The notes: a model not told the origin generated them from the letters alone. 64,000 bases of DNA from Tomocerus qinae (GCA_020055645.1 CM034548.1:25966201-26030200), one strand, 5' to 3'; positions 1-12,715 are shown, counted from the first letter of the stretch. Made by a program: numbers and translations.

Positions 1-3000
1 GTTTAAAACAAAGCGTTAAATGAAGGTGAAAATCGTCACTCTTGAATCATTGGCACATTTAAATAACTCGGAAAGTGAAGAATTTCATTTTAACGTCAAA
101 ATGAATTCGTAAAACCCAAATTGTAAATTTTGAATGAAAATTTTCTCTGTAGCTTCGTGAAACCTGAACTATAAATTAGGCATTAGTATTTAAGGATGTT
201 AGGGCAGGATAATTGTCGTTTGCCATGCCCGGGCTATGCTCTGATGTTAGGCACGTACAGTTCAGCTTTACACTATTCCTGTGCCTTGAGATGTACTTCG
301 GTCTAAGTCTTGTTGTGTTTTGTCCACATGTTCTGCAGCCTTTTCTTGTCTGTCCTTTTCATTCATCCGCCTAACAAACAAACAACTTTACATATGAACA
401 AAACACTGGAACATGAACATGACTCCAATATTTGTAATCGGAGACGAACATAAACATTGCTACAGAAAACATAGACTAATCGAGCAACGACAAGTCAACC
501 AAGTCAACAACAGTACAATGTGTACCTATACTCCTGTAGTGTCTCCTTAACTGAAATATCCACGTCAAAATAATATAAACTGGACCAGAATGTTTTTATA
601 TCTGTTGTCCCTTCGTGTCGTGTCCACTGGTCCATTCTACGGAAATGCCATGCAATTCCAGATATGAAATGAATACAGAGCATGGAAATAATAATCAAGT
701 ACTAAGTAGTACTACGTGCATAGTCCTGTGCTTCTTCAGTTGAACTGGATCTAAAATCTAAAACTACAGTCGGCGTCTTATGATTAGTCTCCCTCTTGTC
801 TCTTCCTACAAACTGTATATTTACATGCATTCCTGTGGCATATACGATACGATATGTAGGTACTTATTACTTGTGTTATCGTGTTACTACAACTATTTGT
901 AAATATAATATCATACACGGCAACTAACTGGTTCGTAGACATACATTCATATTAAGGTCTGTCAAACCGTTTTTTCCAGTGGACGAACAAAGCGAAAGTA
1001 AATTCAAAATGTTAGCCCATAAAGAAAGACACACTCACAAAGTGACACACTATTTAGGTACCTATGTACAAGTTACGGAGCAGTGTTTGAGTAACCAGAA
1101 CATTTGTATTTAAGTTCCCATGTCATGTCTTCTGCTACTCCAATCTCCGATATCTACGATGTTATTGCTTGTAGTAGACAAACAAAACCTGTCTATACGA
1201 CCCACGGATGCCTTCATGTAGTATTGAACAATTAATCAGTCTCTCTGTGTCGCTAAGAAATCTATTAGTCTTACGATTAGAAACTTTTTTAACGACAATC
1301 ACCGGCTGGCCTTCATTCCATTTACTAGATCTTGTTTTAAAATAGGCGTCACTGTCCAACCCAAATTCAGAAGCTCACATTCAAATTAACTTCTTATTCT
1401 AATAAACCTTTAAAACACCATTTATTGTCACCATCTAGTTTTAAACACCTTTATTTTATAAAATAAGTAGAGCAATTTACTTCTTACCAATTGCTTTCTC
1501 AGACATTACGCATTTATCCGAAAATAATAGCGCATTCACTTATTTTATACTGCATGTAATAAATCAGAACGGCTTTCATCACACTGGGTATTATTTGTAT
1601 ACTGAACACAGGAAATTTGTGAAATAAATTCATAGTTAATTTACTATAGGATAAATTTTTTCTGTCCTTTCAGCCAAAAAAAAATTAATCTATTTAATAA
1701 GTTGTGTGGCAGGAATGCACTGAATTCAATGAGTATTATACAAAAATATCATGGCTCACCATCTTTCAAATTAACCAAATTTTAATGTTGGTGCCTTAAC
1801 CTTTCGAAATAGAAACTAAAAAGAAATACTGAAATTCGGAGGAAATGAGATAATTTGGGCTTCACTTATCAATGATGTCTTAGTTTTCTAGGTGTATATT
1901 TTCAGCCGAGATATTTCCATATGGGGAGCTATTTTGCTTATAGAGTGTATTTATTGCTATTACATTGGAGGAAATTAGATTTGGGTTATCTTTCTAATTG
2001 CTTAGTTAACGGGAAAGATTTTGGTAGCGTAAACAATAATGAGTTTTGTTGATGTTTTAATTAATTAAATTCGTTTCGCGAGTAAATTGTTAAGATTAAA
2101 AGAATAATATTAAAGTCGAAGGTATTTAGACTTGTACATTTTTAATTTCTTAACAAACACAAAAATATTTATTATATCTTCGCTTTTCATAAATAAATAT
2201 TTTATAAGCTTTTTAGCATGTTAATTGCATTGTTGCAGTAGAGGAACCATGACATGGAAATTGAATTGTTGCTAACAATTTACTGGAATGGAATGATTTA
2301 TTTGGATTACTGATTGTGGGACTTACCTTGCCTGAAAGGGTAGTGAAATAATATTTCTCTATCTAAGGACTAAAGTGAGACTTGTAGTGTAATGAATAGT
2401 GAATTGTAGTATTAGGTTGACACCTAACGAATTGTGTTCATGTGTGAAGATGGTGATATTTTATTTTTAATGTGATTGTGATATGATTCAGTGAATATTA
2501 TCGTATTTACCTTGTTTACGGTTAACTGAATTCTTTTATGGAGGCAGTAGAGCCATTGAAGAATAAGAAAAAACAGATTGCGTTTTCTTGAGCATAAAGT
2601 TCTGTCCCAGCTAACCAAAAGCCATTGTGAATTGTGTCCCCAATCAAATAAAAGCCGAGTCTGACAAACGAAAGGACCTCGTTTCATTTCTTCTTGAAAG
2701 TGAACGAGAGATGCCTGAGGTGGGGAGGTACGTACGTCATGGAGAGATGTCTTTTCATCAATTTCCAAAAATGCTGACAGAAAGACACCGACAATCTCTT
2801 AAGAATTTAATTTTTAACCAATCTAGTCAATTCGAGTATGTACAACATCTTTCTATACAGAATGTTGTCCATGAAAGATTTCTTATAGCAAACTATTATT
2901 ATTGTCTAGGCAGTTGTTTTTCAAAACTAGTTTTACCAAATATTTGTAGCGCAGAATTAATACAAATTCGTAATAGATTCACCCCTTGTTGTATCCCAAA

Positions 3001-5329
3001 TAAATTAGATTTTCTTATACAAACTTATGATTGATATTCTTTAATAGTGTTTAAATTTTAATAAACGATATAATATTTGTGGGCTTTTATATTGGTTTCA
3101 AAAGTATCAACATATAATATTGGCAAATGATAAAAGTTGTGAAACATTGAAGACTAAATGTATGTTGACCCTTTGTCCTTCTTGTGTTTGAATTGAATAT
3201 ATTTTACTACCCCTCTTAACCCAACCTATATGATCATACCTATGTTTATTATTGATAGCGTGTCGAAGTTTATAATTCTGAGTGCTATGATTGCTGTAGC
3301 AGCCTTTTCGTTCATGCATCGAGTTAATAAGTTATATTACAAGAATTAGATTTGGCGAATTGTGATGCGAAATGATATTGAGAGCTGTGCTACCGTTAAT
3401 TAAAAACAGCATGTGTACTATAAAACGTGTTTATATATCATTAAGTTTTGTGGATCTGAGATTCCTAGAAACTCAATTTACTTGTTACATCTAAATAGCT
3501 TTCACCCGTTGATTATAGTTCATGGTGCAATTTCCATCTGCAAACAACAATCTGTTTATAATTTTCTTGTCCTTTTTCGGTGGAATTGTGAATGGTAGTT
3601 AGTCGTATTCCCATTATAATCTAAACGTTTGCGTCATCTTTAGTTGATAGATACGACGGTGACTGTGGGGAATTGTTCATTAGTTGAAGGGATGTCCTTA
3701 AAGACGTCACTGCAAATAAATGATGTTTGACCTTAAGAATGAGGTGGTATCTAAAGGAACAATGTTGGTTATGCCGACAAGACGACTCATGGAGTTGTCA
3801 CCGTATGCCTTAAATGAATAGTCGGGTAAGATAGAAAGCCATAGAAAATAAAATGCCCACCACTGACTATGGCAACCAAAACTTCATTTTAAAGCATTGG
3901 AGAGGAAATAACAATAAGAGTTTCCATTCATATCCTTGTATCAGTATAAGTACTTGTCCATAAATATAGAAAGAACAACATACTGTAGAAAGTGTCTATT
4001 TCCTTTCTGTATAGTAGAGTGGAGAGTTACATTGACCAAGAGATTTTGTTGAATGAATCTGAAAGACTGCAAGTTTCCTGGGGAGAAGAATGGGAAAGGC
4101 ACTTAAACTTGAAAATATAAAATACATAGAATGATTTTCCGACAAAGTTTAAATAAAACGCATAAACAATTTAGCTGCGTCTAGTCCAAACACAAATCCC
4201 TCTTTTTCTGTAAATGAAAATTAATTTCGTCGTTATTCATTTCTTATTCTTTGTCATTGCCTGTAAATTGTGCATTCTTCCCTTTTCCTCTGCAAATAAT
4301 AAGGGACGGAAAGAAAACATACATGCCACGCATGATTATTATGAGTGAGCACCAAGAATTGTTATACTTTTTATTCTATTTATTCCAACATAGGGTACAC
4401 TAACTAATCCATACAAAATCTAGTCAGTAAATGCGTTATTGTTACGATCGTATTCTTCTGATTTGAAAGCGTGATTTAACCCCTGTTTTGTAGTTTCAGT
4501 TTGCCCAAGTGTACATCTTTTGTTGCAGCCATGCATTTTCCTTCTACAGCTACGGAAGTCTTCTGTGTCTAAACGACAGTTGGCCTGTCTGTCTCAACTC
4601 TCAACCCCACATAGCTATACACTTCTTTCCTACTTTACATGACATGTCTCTACAGCTTGAAGGAAATCGAATATTTACTGCTGCTTAACAATGAGCTGAA
4701 TCAGCTTTGTTCACCCTCAGAAATCTACTATGGCTTGGTAGCGTGAAACTCATTGACAATAAGAAAATATATTAATGGTTAGCAGTATAGTCACAGACGA
4801 TGACCTGCACACAGGCAATAAGTAAAACTTTACTATAATATTTTACAATTCTGTCGCTTATTGTGAATGTAGTGCAAGAAAGACTAAGTTAGAAAAGGAC
4901 AACATCCACGTAAGTAAATAAGTCCCAGCTACTTCTTTGTCGTTGGGTGTTGGGTCACTGGAATTTATAGTTTTCAATGTCGTGATGCAATGCCTTTTGT
5001 ATTCATGTAACAACATTACCGATCCCTAACTATAAAATATGAAGGTAAACTAACACCAAATTCTTATGCATCACTACAATCGTTTCGGTTTCAGTTTCTT
5101 ACAAACGAATCCTTTATGGTATATGATATTTAGTTCTGCTAACTCAAATTTAATCATAAGAATCTCAATCCAATTCAGAGTTCATTCTGAATAACCGTCA
5201 ACAAGGCAAATACGCCCATTTTTATTTTTCTGCATTTCTTAAATATAGCAATATTACAAAAATGTTGAAGACACCTTATGACTCATGATATCCATTTGTG
5301 ATTTTTTGCTCATATAGAGCTTAATATTT
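1..5329. other. Gene-free stretch, nothing recognised
   Basis: AT-rich sequence with stop codons in all frames every few dozen codons. The longest frame, 2627-3034 plus (135 residues), opens at GTG and resembles no family I know. No RNA gene, tandem array or transposon terminus was recognised. Confidence 0.5.
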
Positions 5330-5405
5330 ACTAGGTCACCAGTAGCACTGCTGAATTTCAAATTGCTTAGTTATAAACAATTGGTTTAGTTTCAAAGTTT
5401 CATGC
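5330..5405 (+). repeat. Dispersed repeat copy A, partial
   Basis: ACTAGGTCACCAGTA followed by CTGAATT, CAAA, TG and TTAG blocks in the same order as at 6540-6605, roughly three quarters identical by eye. Similarity fades after about 5405. Confidence 0.45.
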
Positions 5406-5765
5406 GATGTGACTTTCGACCATATCACATTGTAGAGCCGTCGTGTAACGTTTTGGTCATAGTAGAAAAATCTTAGATGGCGGAGGGAGCTAAGCTCTGA
5501 AAGTAGCTACAAATTTCTTATTTTCTCTATAAAATATCATTTTAGTGGTGTATAAACAGTTCAAACCATAAAATGTCATTGCTAGAGAAGTCTGTTAATT
5601 TATCAAGCACAATGGATTGTTTTGGAAATAACTTCCAGATTTATATACATGTCAAAAGCGTAGTACATCATATGTGCAAGTAGACCTTTAATTACAATTA
5701 TGTCAATAATTTAGTCAAACAACAACCTATATCAGTATGAGTTATACCAAAAATACCTAAATACC

Positions 5766-5802
5766 TAATGCAGTATAGGCTAAATACCTTTATACTGCAT
5801 TA
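5766..5802. other. 12-bp perfect inverted repeat
   Basis: TAATGCAGTATA and TATACTGCATTA are exact reverse complements separated by 13 bases. A hairpin is possible in DNA or RNA. No mature small RNA is recognised. Confidence 0.6.
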
Positions 5803-5870
5803 TTTAAAGTCTAAACTTTATGCAAAGTACAGAAGAAAAAAAGGAAAATACATAAAAATCAAAATTGTTG

Positions 5871-6180
5871 CTTATGATAAAATGGCCTTTGTCACTTATG
5901 ATAAAATGGCCCCAATTCATTTTAAAAAGTGTCGCTTATGATAATATGGCCCTCAACTTTCAAACCCTAAAAGAAATACTTTCCTTGTAACTGTTATTAA
6001 CAAGTAATATGCCGTTCGAAAGCTCGTTTCAAGGACTATCAACTGTCATCATAACATTAGACGTTTTCAACTCAAAACTAAAATGACACCATTTCTTGTA
6101 CCCCATGTCTCACGTTGATTAATTTTGAAATTATAAATTACAAAAAGGGATTTTAGTCTAATATTATTTTTTAAGAGCTC
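5871..6180 (+). repeat. CTTATGATAAAATGGCC cluster and diverged repeat unit
   Basis: The 17-mer CTTATGATAAAATGGCC occurs at 5871-5887 and 5895-5911, and with one change at 5935-5951. The sequence after the third copy (CCCTCAACTTT, then AAACCCT and a CGTTTCAAGGACT block) recurs in diverged form at 6306-6430. That makes a direct repeat of some 370-bp spacing. No coding function is visible. Confidence 0.5.
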
Positions 6181-6305
6181 CGTTTATATCGTTTATCTAT
6201 AGACTATGATGTGTAGCCTTTGACAAAAATCTGTAATGTGGTCCCAGAGGACTGAGGACACACGCTTGCATCAATTAGATCAAACTGTCAAAATTCGTTA
6301 CAAAT

Positions 6306-6539
6306 AGTGTCGTTTGGGAGGAAGTTAGCCCTCAACTTTTGAAACCTGAACTAAAAACTTGCTATGTAGGTACAATTAAAAATGCTTAAACCATTCAAAA
6401 GGTCGTCTCAAGGACTGCGAAATTAAACTTCAATATTGTAACCGCTTAAAACCAATCAGAATAATCGCGTTTCTTTTAAAAAAAAATCCACAATTTCATT
6501 AATTTTTAATTTACAAATTACTAAATATTATTTTGTATT
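6306..6539 (+). repeat. Second diverged copy of the 5.9-kb repeat unit
   Basis: Starts GTGTCGTTTGGGAGG. It shares GCCCTCAACTTTTGAAACCTG and CGTCTCAAGGACTG blocks with 5930-6050 in the same order and orientation. It runs into the ACTAGG repeat copy B, so both may be parts of one longer element. Confidence 0.45.
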
Positions 6540-6948
6540 ACTAGGCCACCAGTACTATTTCTGAATTGCAAAATGATTAGGCATACTAACATTGTTAAAT
6601 TTCGGAATATGCTAGCTAACGTTCACTAATATTGTACTTTCATTTTTATGTGATATCAGGGCATGAAAAAGGCAAAAAGCTACCTTTTTGCCTCTTTGCC
6701 TTTTTGCTTGCCTTTTTGCCTAGCAAAATCAGCAAAAAGCTTCAATGAAGTTTCATAGGTGGCGGCGGCTACTCCAAAAAGGCAAAAAGGTAGCAAAAAG
6801 GCAAATAGGTAGCAAAAAGGTAGCAAAAAGGCAACCTTTTTCATGCCTTGTGTAATATGCATTGTATACGCGCATGTGTATTGCAACAAAAATTCGCAAA
6901 GTCCATGACATACATACATACATAGTTAGATACATGCGACATAGGAAC
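6540..6948 (+). repeat. Dispersed repeat copy B, interrupted by the MITE
   Basis: Begins ACTAGGCCACCAGTA. It is broken at 6657-6850 by the hAT-like MITE and resumes with ATGCATTGTATACGCGCATG at 6857. It then runs through CATA-type simple sequence to about 6948. The first part aligns with 5330-5405, and the part after the MITE aligns with 12799-12890. It belongs to no family I recognise. A tail containing a tetranucleotide microsatellite is common in arthropod retroposons and MITEs. Confidence 0.6.
6657..6850. mobile_element. hAT-like MITE with 16-bp terminal inverted repeats
   Basis: A 194-bp non-coding element. The left end CAGGGCATGAAAAAGG and the reverse complement of the right end, CAAGGCATGAAAAAGG, match at 15 of 16 positions. 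Flanking octamers TGTGATAT (6649-6656) and TGTAATAT (6851-6858) match at 7 of 8, the 8-bp duplication expected of hAT transposons. The interior is built of GGCAAAAAGGTAGC-like words in both orientations, so the element folds back on itself. Removing it restores continuity with the related repeat at 12.7 kb. The 79- and 65-residue open frames across it are low-complexity by-products. Confidence 0.75.
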
Positions 6949-9900
6949 AAACAGCTTTGAGATGAGCCTGGACTCTACAAAACGGATATAAATCTTTGAT
7001 CATCATTATTGTTTAATCTCAAGTTTTTTAATCTGCTAATTATAGTGACCGTCACATAAATCAATCATGAACTAAATTGTGAATCAATAATAATTATTTA
7101 AAAATTTCAGAGAAAATTTCCGTCAAGGATGCTGTCAATAACACAAAAGAAAAGAGCAATCATTATTCTAGGTATATACCGGCTCTTTGAAAACTCTGAC
7201 TGAACCCACGTGTACATAAAATCTTTCGGGTTCGTTTGGTGTAATCGATAAGATAGAGTGACCCTGTCTCCATTGAAGTGGAATTAAGCTAGCAAAAAAG
7301 AACTACTGAACTGAAAGAGTGAAGGTAAACAGAGTGTAATTAAATTTGCGTGGATTAAGCCATGTATGGAAGTCTGAAGTGGAGTTTGATGGGAGGATAA
7401 TAGAAAGACTGATTGATTTACCGAATGGAATGAAGCATCAAATCAAGCGTGTTGAGATTTAAGATGCGTCTAGTTTATTGTGATTGTTGTAGTGCAATGT
7501 GTTAGATTAAGAGGGGCCATAGGAAGAAAGTGGGGCTATTGTATCTGGTGAGGTTGGCGAGTGAGTTGAGTTAACTTCACTTGACTTAATTCATTTTCTT
7601 GCTGGCCCTGGCCTTCCTTTCCTATCCGTCTTCTCTTGTGAATTGAATGACGAGACCAAAGAAAAATGTCAAGTCATCCTTTCTGCAAGATTAAATACAT
7701 TTTCACCACACATTACATGAACATTATATTATTCTACCTGCACACGGATACTCACCCTTTTCTATCTCCACCTATACCATTTTTTAATATTCTGAGCCTT
7801 ATAATGTCTCAAATCCTTTCCTCCCAATTTCATAGACACTGCCAATATAAAACCATAAAATCTGAAGGGTATAGATTTATTACAAGTACCTTTCCATGGA
7901 CCATACACATGTATTGTATGCCTACCTTTGTATCTTCTGGATAATGCATATCGATATCTACAGATATACTCACACCCATAATTTTGGTGCTTTTATGCGT
8001 TTGTTTCGTAATTCGAACATGCAATAGCAAGTAATCTATGCATAAAAAGTGCGACCCCATCAGTATCTGCAGACTATAGAGATTTACAACGCACCTAAGG
8101 AAGACAGTAGTGGTCCTTTGTACCTATGGAAGGCGAAATACAAGAAAAGCTTGGCTTAGCATTGGCTTAGAAAGAGTTGGCATGACTTGATCCAAAAGAA
8201 CTTGACTGAGATCATCATATCATGAGATTCACAATGCAACTGTATAAAATGATTGACAGCCGTAATTAGCCTTAATTACACTCAAGTTCCTCCTCTGTAC
8301 TCAGCATTTGTGCGTACATTGGTTATCTCTTTTCTATGATAAACGGCGGTCAAACAGTCAAGTCAGGCAAAGCAGGAGTTAACATTTGATATGCATATAA
8401 CGCACACATTTACTAGTACTAGATAATTGCCACCCATACCTACATAGGTACTTCTATTCCCTCAATGCCCAATAATCCACGATACAGTTCCTAGTTTGCA
8501 AGATTTCATTTGGGCTAAAACACTACCTTTTGTTATCAAACTTCCTGGCAAAATTTCATATTGAATTTGGAAGCAATGTCCAACCATTCAGAAACCTGAT
8601 TTTTAATTTGTCTCTGAATATCGAATGAAATATATCCCCTATGTATTTTATTGCTCCTAGAGTCAAATGTATTGAGGCACATATAATTGTACACATTTCA
8701 GTGATGTAAAAATTGAGGTGATGTGAGCTAATAAACAATTTGAGAAAAACCTGATGATATGAAAAATTGATTGAAAATATGCTTTAATAATTAAAGTTTC
8801 GTTGCTAAAAACAATACTCATACTGAGACAAGTTATACCTACTTAATTATCAAGGTTTTTGTGATGAGAAAAAAAGTTCTGTTTATTAGGTTTTTTTACC
8901 AATCATAACGAAATGAAAGTTTTTGCAGTGGGGATGTCATAAAGCACCAGAGAGATAGTTGGAAAGGTGAATTTGTAGTTGGATAGTTGAATCCTGTTAT
9001 CGCTATATGATTAGTAATCACTCATACGTGCATAGCAGGTGTAGTTAATAGATTTATTTGTGTTGGTGTAGGTTGGTTAATCGTAACGAGAAATACTCTG
9101 GTTTACTAATGGCATCAGGTACGAGTACAAGTACGCGCAAAGCTTTCCAAGTGATGGCAAAAGTATTTTCATTGGCAAGGTAGCAAGTAGCAATTTTTCT
9201 TGATTAGTACAGTACCTTTAAGCAAAATACGTGCATACCAGGGGCTCTTCATGAATTGTCTCACTCGTAATAGAAAGACAACGTTTGAGCTTAAAAAAGA
9301 ATAATCTAACTTTTTTCTATTTTGTAACATTTCATTATTACATAATATCTTGTACCTGTGATTATCGTAGCTATTAGCTATACAGACGCCACTTATTACT
9401 TTCTTGCCAATTATTAATAATTTGAAATGCTATACTAAGTGAATATCTATCCACTATTAGTCACTTTAACCTCCCAAAATTAATCTTAGAATATTTTTGT
9501 TTCCAATGCCTTTATTTAGTGAAAAAGTGGTAATAGATCCTATTTTATTCTACTAAACGGGAATCATCTTCGAAGTCACATTTTAGAAAACGGTAGATTG
9601 GAACTGAAAATCTGGGAGAACAAATCAGTAAATTAGCAATTGGCTGGCAAGGCATCGGAAGGTAATAAAAGCTAGCTTATTTGGAAAAAAGTGAAAATTC
9701 TTAATTAGTGAAATGTTATAAAAGTTGCTCCAGAAATTTAATTAAAAGTCGCTAGCAGGTAAAGTGCATTATACTAAAAGGATAGAAACCTTGGTAGATT
9801 TTTGAATCTGGAATTGTGGGTATAAAAATGTTTGGCGACGGTTGGATGGAAAGTCCCTGGTGTTGCTAAAGAGGTACGAAATAAGGCTACTATTACACAT

Positions 9901-12249
9901 TGCTCATAGTTTATGTGTATCTAGTACTAGATCTTACAATATTATGTTGTTTATGCTGATCTAGGATTATGTAGTGTGGATCTAGTAAGTCCAAGTTAGT
10001 GTTTTGTGTGGCTATAGTAGTATGTGTGGATTATACTGGGCAGTCGGGCAGTATAGATTGGTAATATGCAAAATGCATTAAGTAAAATAAGCACAGCACG
10101 ACTCTGACTGTACTGACTTGATAGACTTGACTTGGCTGGACTCGACTGGACTGAAGATGAGAACGAATTGTTGTTTTGTGTGAGAGCTTTGTAGATTTGC
10201 CAGGGAAAGAGCTCAACGCCTTCCGGTCCTCAGCAGCCAACTGACTTCTCATACAACCTGATCTTGAGCCAACCTCGTCCCTGTCAACTCCCTTTATTGC
10301 CATTTTCTCAGTTTTAATTTACCTACTTTTTGCATAGGTAACTGAATTTCGTGCCTGCTTCAGATACGGCAAAGCTACTTAATTAACGTAACACTTGTTT
10401 GCACTTGCAGCATTCTTATATACCTGTTGTGTAACTCTATTAACTGCTCTCCTATACTACGATTTTTCAGATTCGCTCACGCAGAACCATTTAAAAACTC
10501 GCAATTATTTTTACTTAATGCATGTGGTGCGCAGAGTGACGTGATGAGGTCAGAGGTGGATATGACAGCTGCCCCATTACCTGCCTGCGACCAAGTCCTT
10601 TCTAAATTGAATGATAAGTAATGAGCTCCTGAATCTCCATGACTCTTCCCTCACTCTGCCTGATGAGAACTAAATTGTTTTTCCACTATCAATGCCAATA
10701 CCAGATTTAATAGACGACTAACAATAACAACCAATTCTGTGGGAAAAATTCAGGTGAGATGTTGTTGGGAGACATCCGTATACCTATAATACGCTCTCTA
10801 TAATGTGCTTTATACATGGGAGAGACGTGTCTGACTCAGCAGCTTATTATAATATTCATTATCATGAGTTCTATTTCATCTAATGAATTATTTATTAATT
10901 TACTTCTCATTATAATCTAATCTCACCTGAATGAAATCACTCGGAATTGTCTATTAATAACACTTGATCTTGCGATTACATTTTTTACTTGAATTAATAT
11001 GAGATATTTTTCTTCTGAGCTTAACATTAATCCTCCATGTGTCTGAGATGAGATTATGAGATTGCATTTACAGATAATTGTGAAGAGACACTACCCATGG
11101 AAACCCACATGGATTCAATATATAAGCTTCCTATACTATTCCAAATGGTCGCAAGGAGAGAGCAGAGATACGTGTGATAAGTCGCAATGTAGTGAATATC
11201 TCGTAGGTGCAAGTACATGAAAAGTGAAAAGTCAAGTTTATTGATTGAATTGCCTAGGTATGCACTTATTTATTGTGCTATGCATTATGAGTCAGTTAAG
11301 TACTTCACTTCAAAACTTAAGTGCCTATGCATTTATAATTCCGTAGTCTACATGTTCGTTATAAATAAGATAAATGCAGCAGTAAAGATACCTACCTGCA
11401 ACAGGACAGTAAAGAATGCCACCCATATAGAATCATAGCTATTCATCACAATCTGCAGTACAATAGGACTTATTGTTGAAGTTTCTTTAACTTAAGGTTT
11501 GTCTTGTCTCTTGACGCGTACCGGATCTGCTGATATGGAACATAAATATAAGTGAACCCACACAGAGAGTACCTAACAATGTGTTCGTGAGCTCGTCTTT
11601 TTCACACTACTACAATTTGCTTGTTAAAAATACAATTCAGCTTCACTGTCATATGTTGATAATTCCATACTTGGTAAATAAACATAATATGCTAACGAAG
11701 ACATTGACACAGCTATCTACCTACTAGCGATATACACTTTCTTCTATTAATATTTGTCGTAAGTGAAGTGGGAATAATGGTTACCGACGTCCCACATTAA
11801 AAACTATCATTTAATAGCATTTAAAAGATATCCTTACTATGCGTCATTAAAATGTTAAATTAATTTACCAGTTAAATATTTAAAAGGGAAATTAAATCAG
11901 TGTAGTAATTTATAAATAATTTAACTTTCACTCTAATATTTTTGGCTCTGTGTAAATGGAAGATTTACTATAAAATTTTACATCTCATTTATTCGGTGCC
12001 TTCAAAATTGAGACACCTTAAGAAATGAGTAAGTTTTCTTACATAGGATATCTCATTAGATAAATTCTAAAATTGTCACGAAGTTACGACGTGATTAAAC
12101 CTTTTTACTAATATTTATTAAAATTTGCAAAATATATCCTTAAGAGGTCTTCCGATTGGATGACAATCAATAGGCAACCACATGCAAATCTCTTTTGACC
12201 AAAAATTAAAAATGTACTCTTTTCAAACAAACTTCTTTTCCCCTTATAA
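6949..12249. other. Gene-free stretch
   Basis: No gene recognised. It contains a short GACTTGACTTGGCTGGACT-type pentamer cluster near 10118-10155, beside the slightly GC-richer 10160-10310 segment. That segment is open on the minus strand for 90 residues but has no recognisable domain. Confidence 0.45.
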
Positions 12250-12625
12250 AAACGTGCTTTCCAGGAAAAACTTTTTCCTAGTTAAAATCTTGCTTCTCCG
12301 GATAAAATTTATTAGCATAGCTCTAAATTTATTAGCATAGCTCTAAATTTATTAGCCTCTATAGCTCTAAATTTATTAGCCTCTATAGCTCTAAATTTAT
12401 TAGCCTCTATAGCTCTAAATTTATTAGCCTCTATAGCTCTAAATTTATTAGCCTCTATAGCTCTAAATTTATTAGCCTCTATAGCTCTAAATTTATTAGC
12501 CTCTATAGCTCTAAATTTATTAGCCTCTATTATAGCCTCTATTTTTCTGAATGAAAAGCTTGTTTTTCCGGATAGAAAATATGTTTTCCGGATGAAAGTG
12601 TTTGTTTGCTTTCCTGGTTTAGAAG
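12250..12625. repeat. TTTTCCGGAT-type degenerate repeat flanking the minisatellite
   Basis: Words such as TTCTCCGGATAAAA (left) and TTTTTCCGGATAGAAAA and TTTTCCGGATGAAA (right) recur at about 20-bp spacing on both sides of the 24-bp array. The array therefore appears to have grown inside an older, degenerate repeat of about 20 bp. Confidence 0.4.
12321..12535. repeat. 24-bp minisatellite
   Basis: About eight head-to-tail copies of a 24-bp unit, CTCTAAATTTATTAGCCTCT plus ATAG, start at 12341. They are preceded by a 20-bp variant in which GCCTCTATAG is shortened to GCATAG, and part of another. Copies are nearly identical, so the array expanded recently. Because 24 is a multiple of three, the minus strand reads as repeating IEANKFRA, producing a 116-residue open frame that I do not regard as a gene. 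Confidence 0.9.
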
Positions 12626-12715
12626 CCTGTTGAAAAATTTTAAACAGGCGTCGAAAGATCACATTTTATACGACGACGATTACTCATTTAATAAATGATA
12701 TAAACGTATATACTA

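Noticed and set aside
2627..3034. 135-residue frame on the plus strand
   Set aside because: It begins at GTG, has no recognisable motif and is AT-driven in composition. A protein search finding homologues would reverse this; I cannot run one.
6680..6950. Two hydrophobic frames on the minus strand
   Set aside because: They translate the GGCAAAAAGG words of the MITE and cross its boundary into another repeat.
10031..10303. 90-residue minus-strand frame in a slightly GC-richer segment
   Set aside because: No domain, no convincing splice sites, and part of it translates the TTGAC pentamer cluster.
12312..12662. 116-residue protein with IEANKFRA repeats
   Set aside because: It comes entirely from the 24-bp minisatellite and its flanks, has no domain, and the surrounding DNA is non-coding in character.
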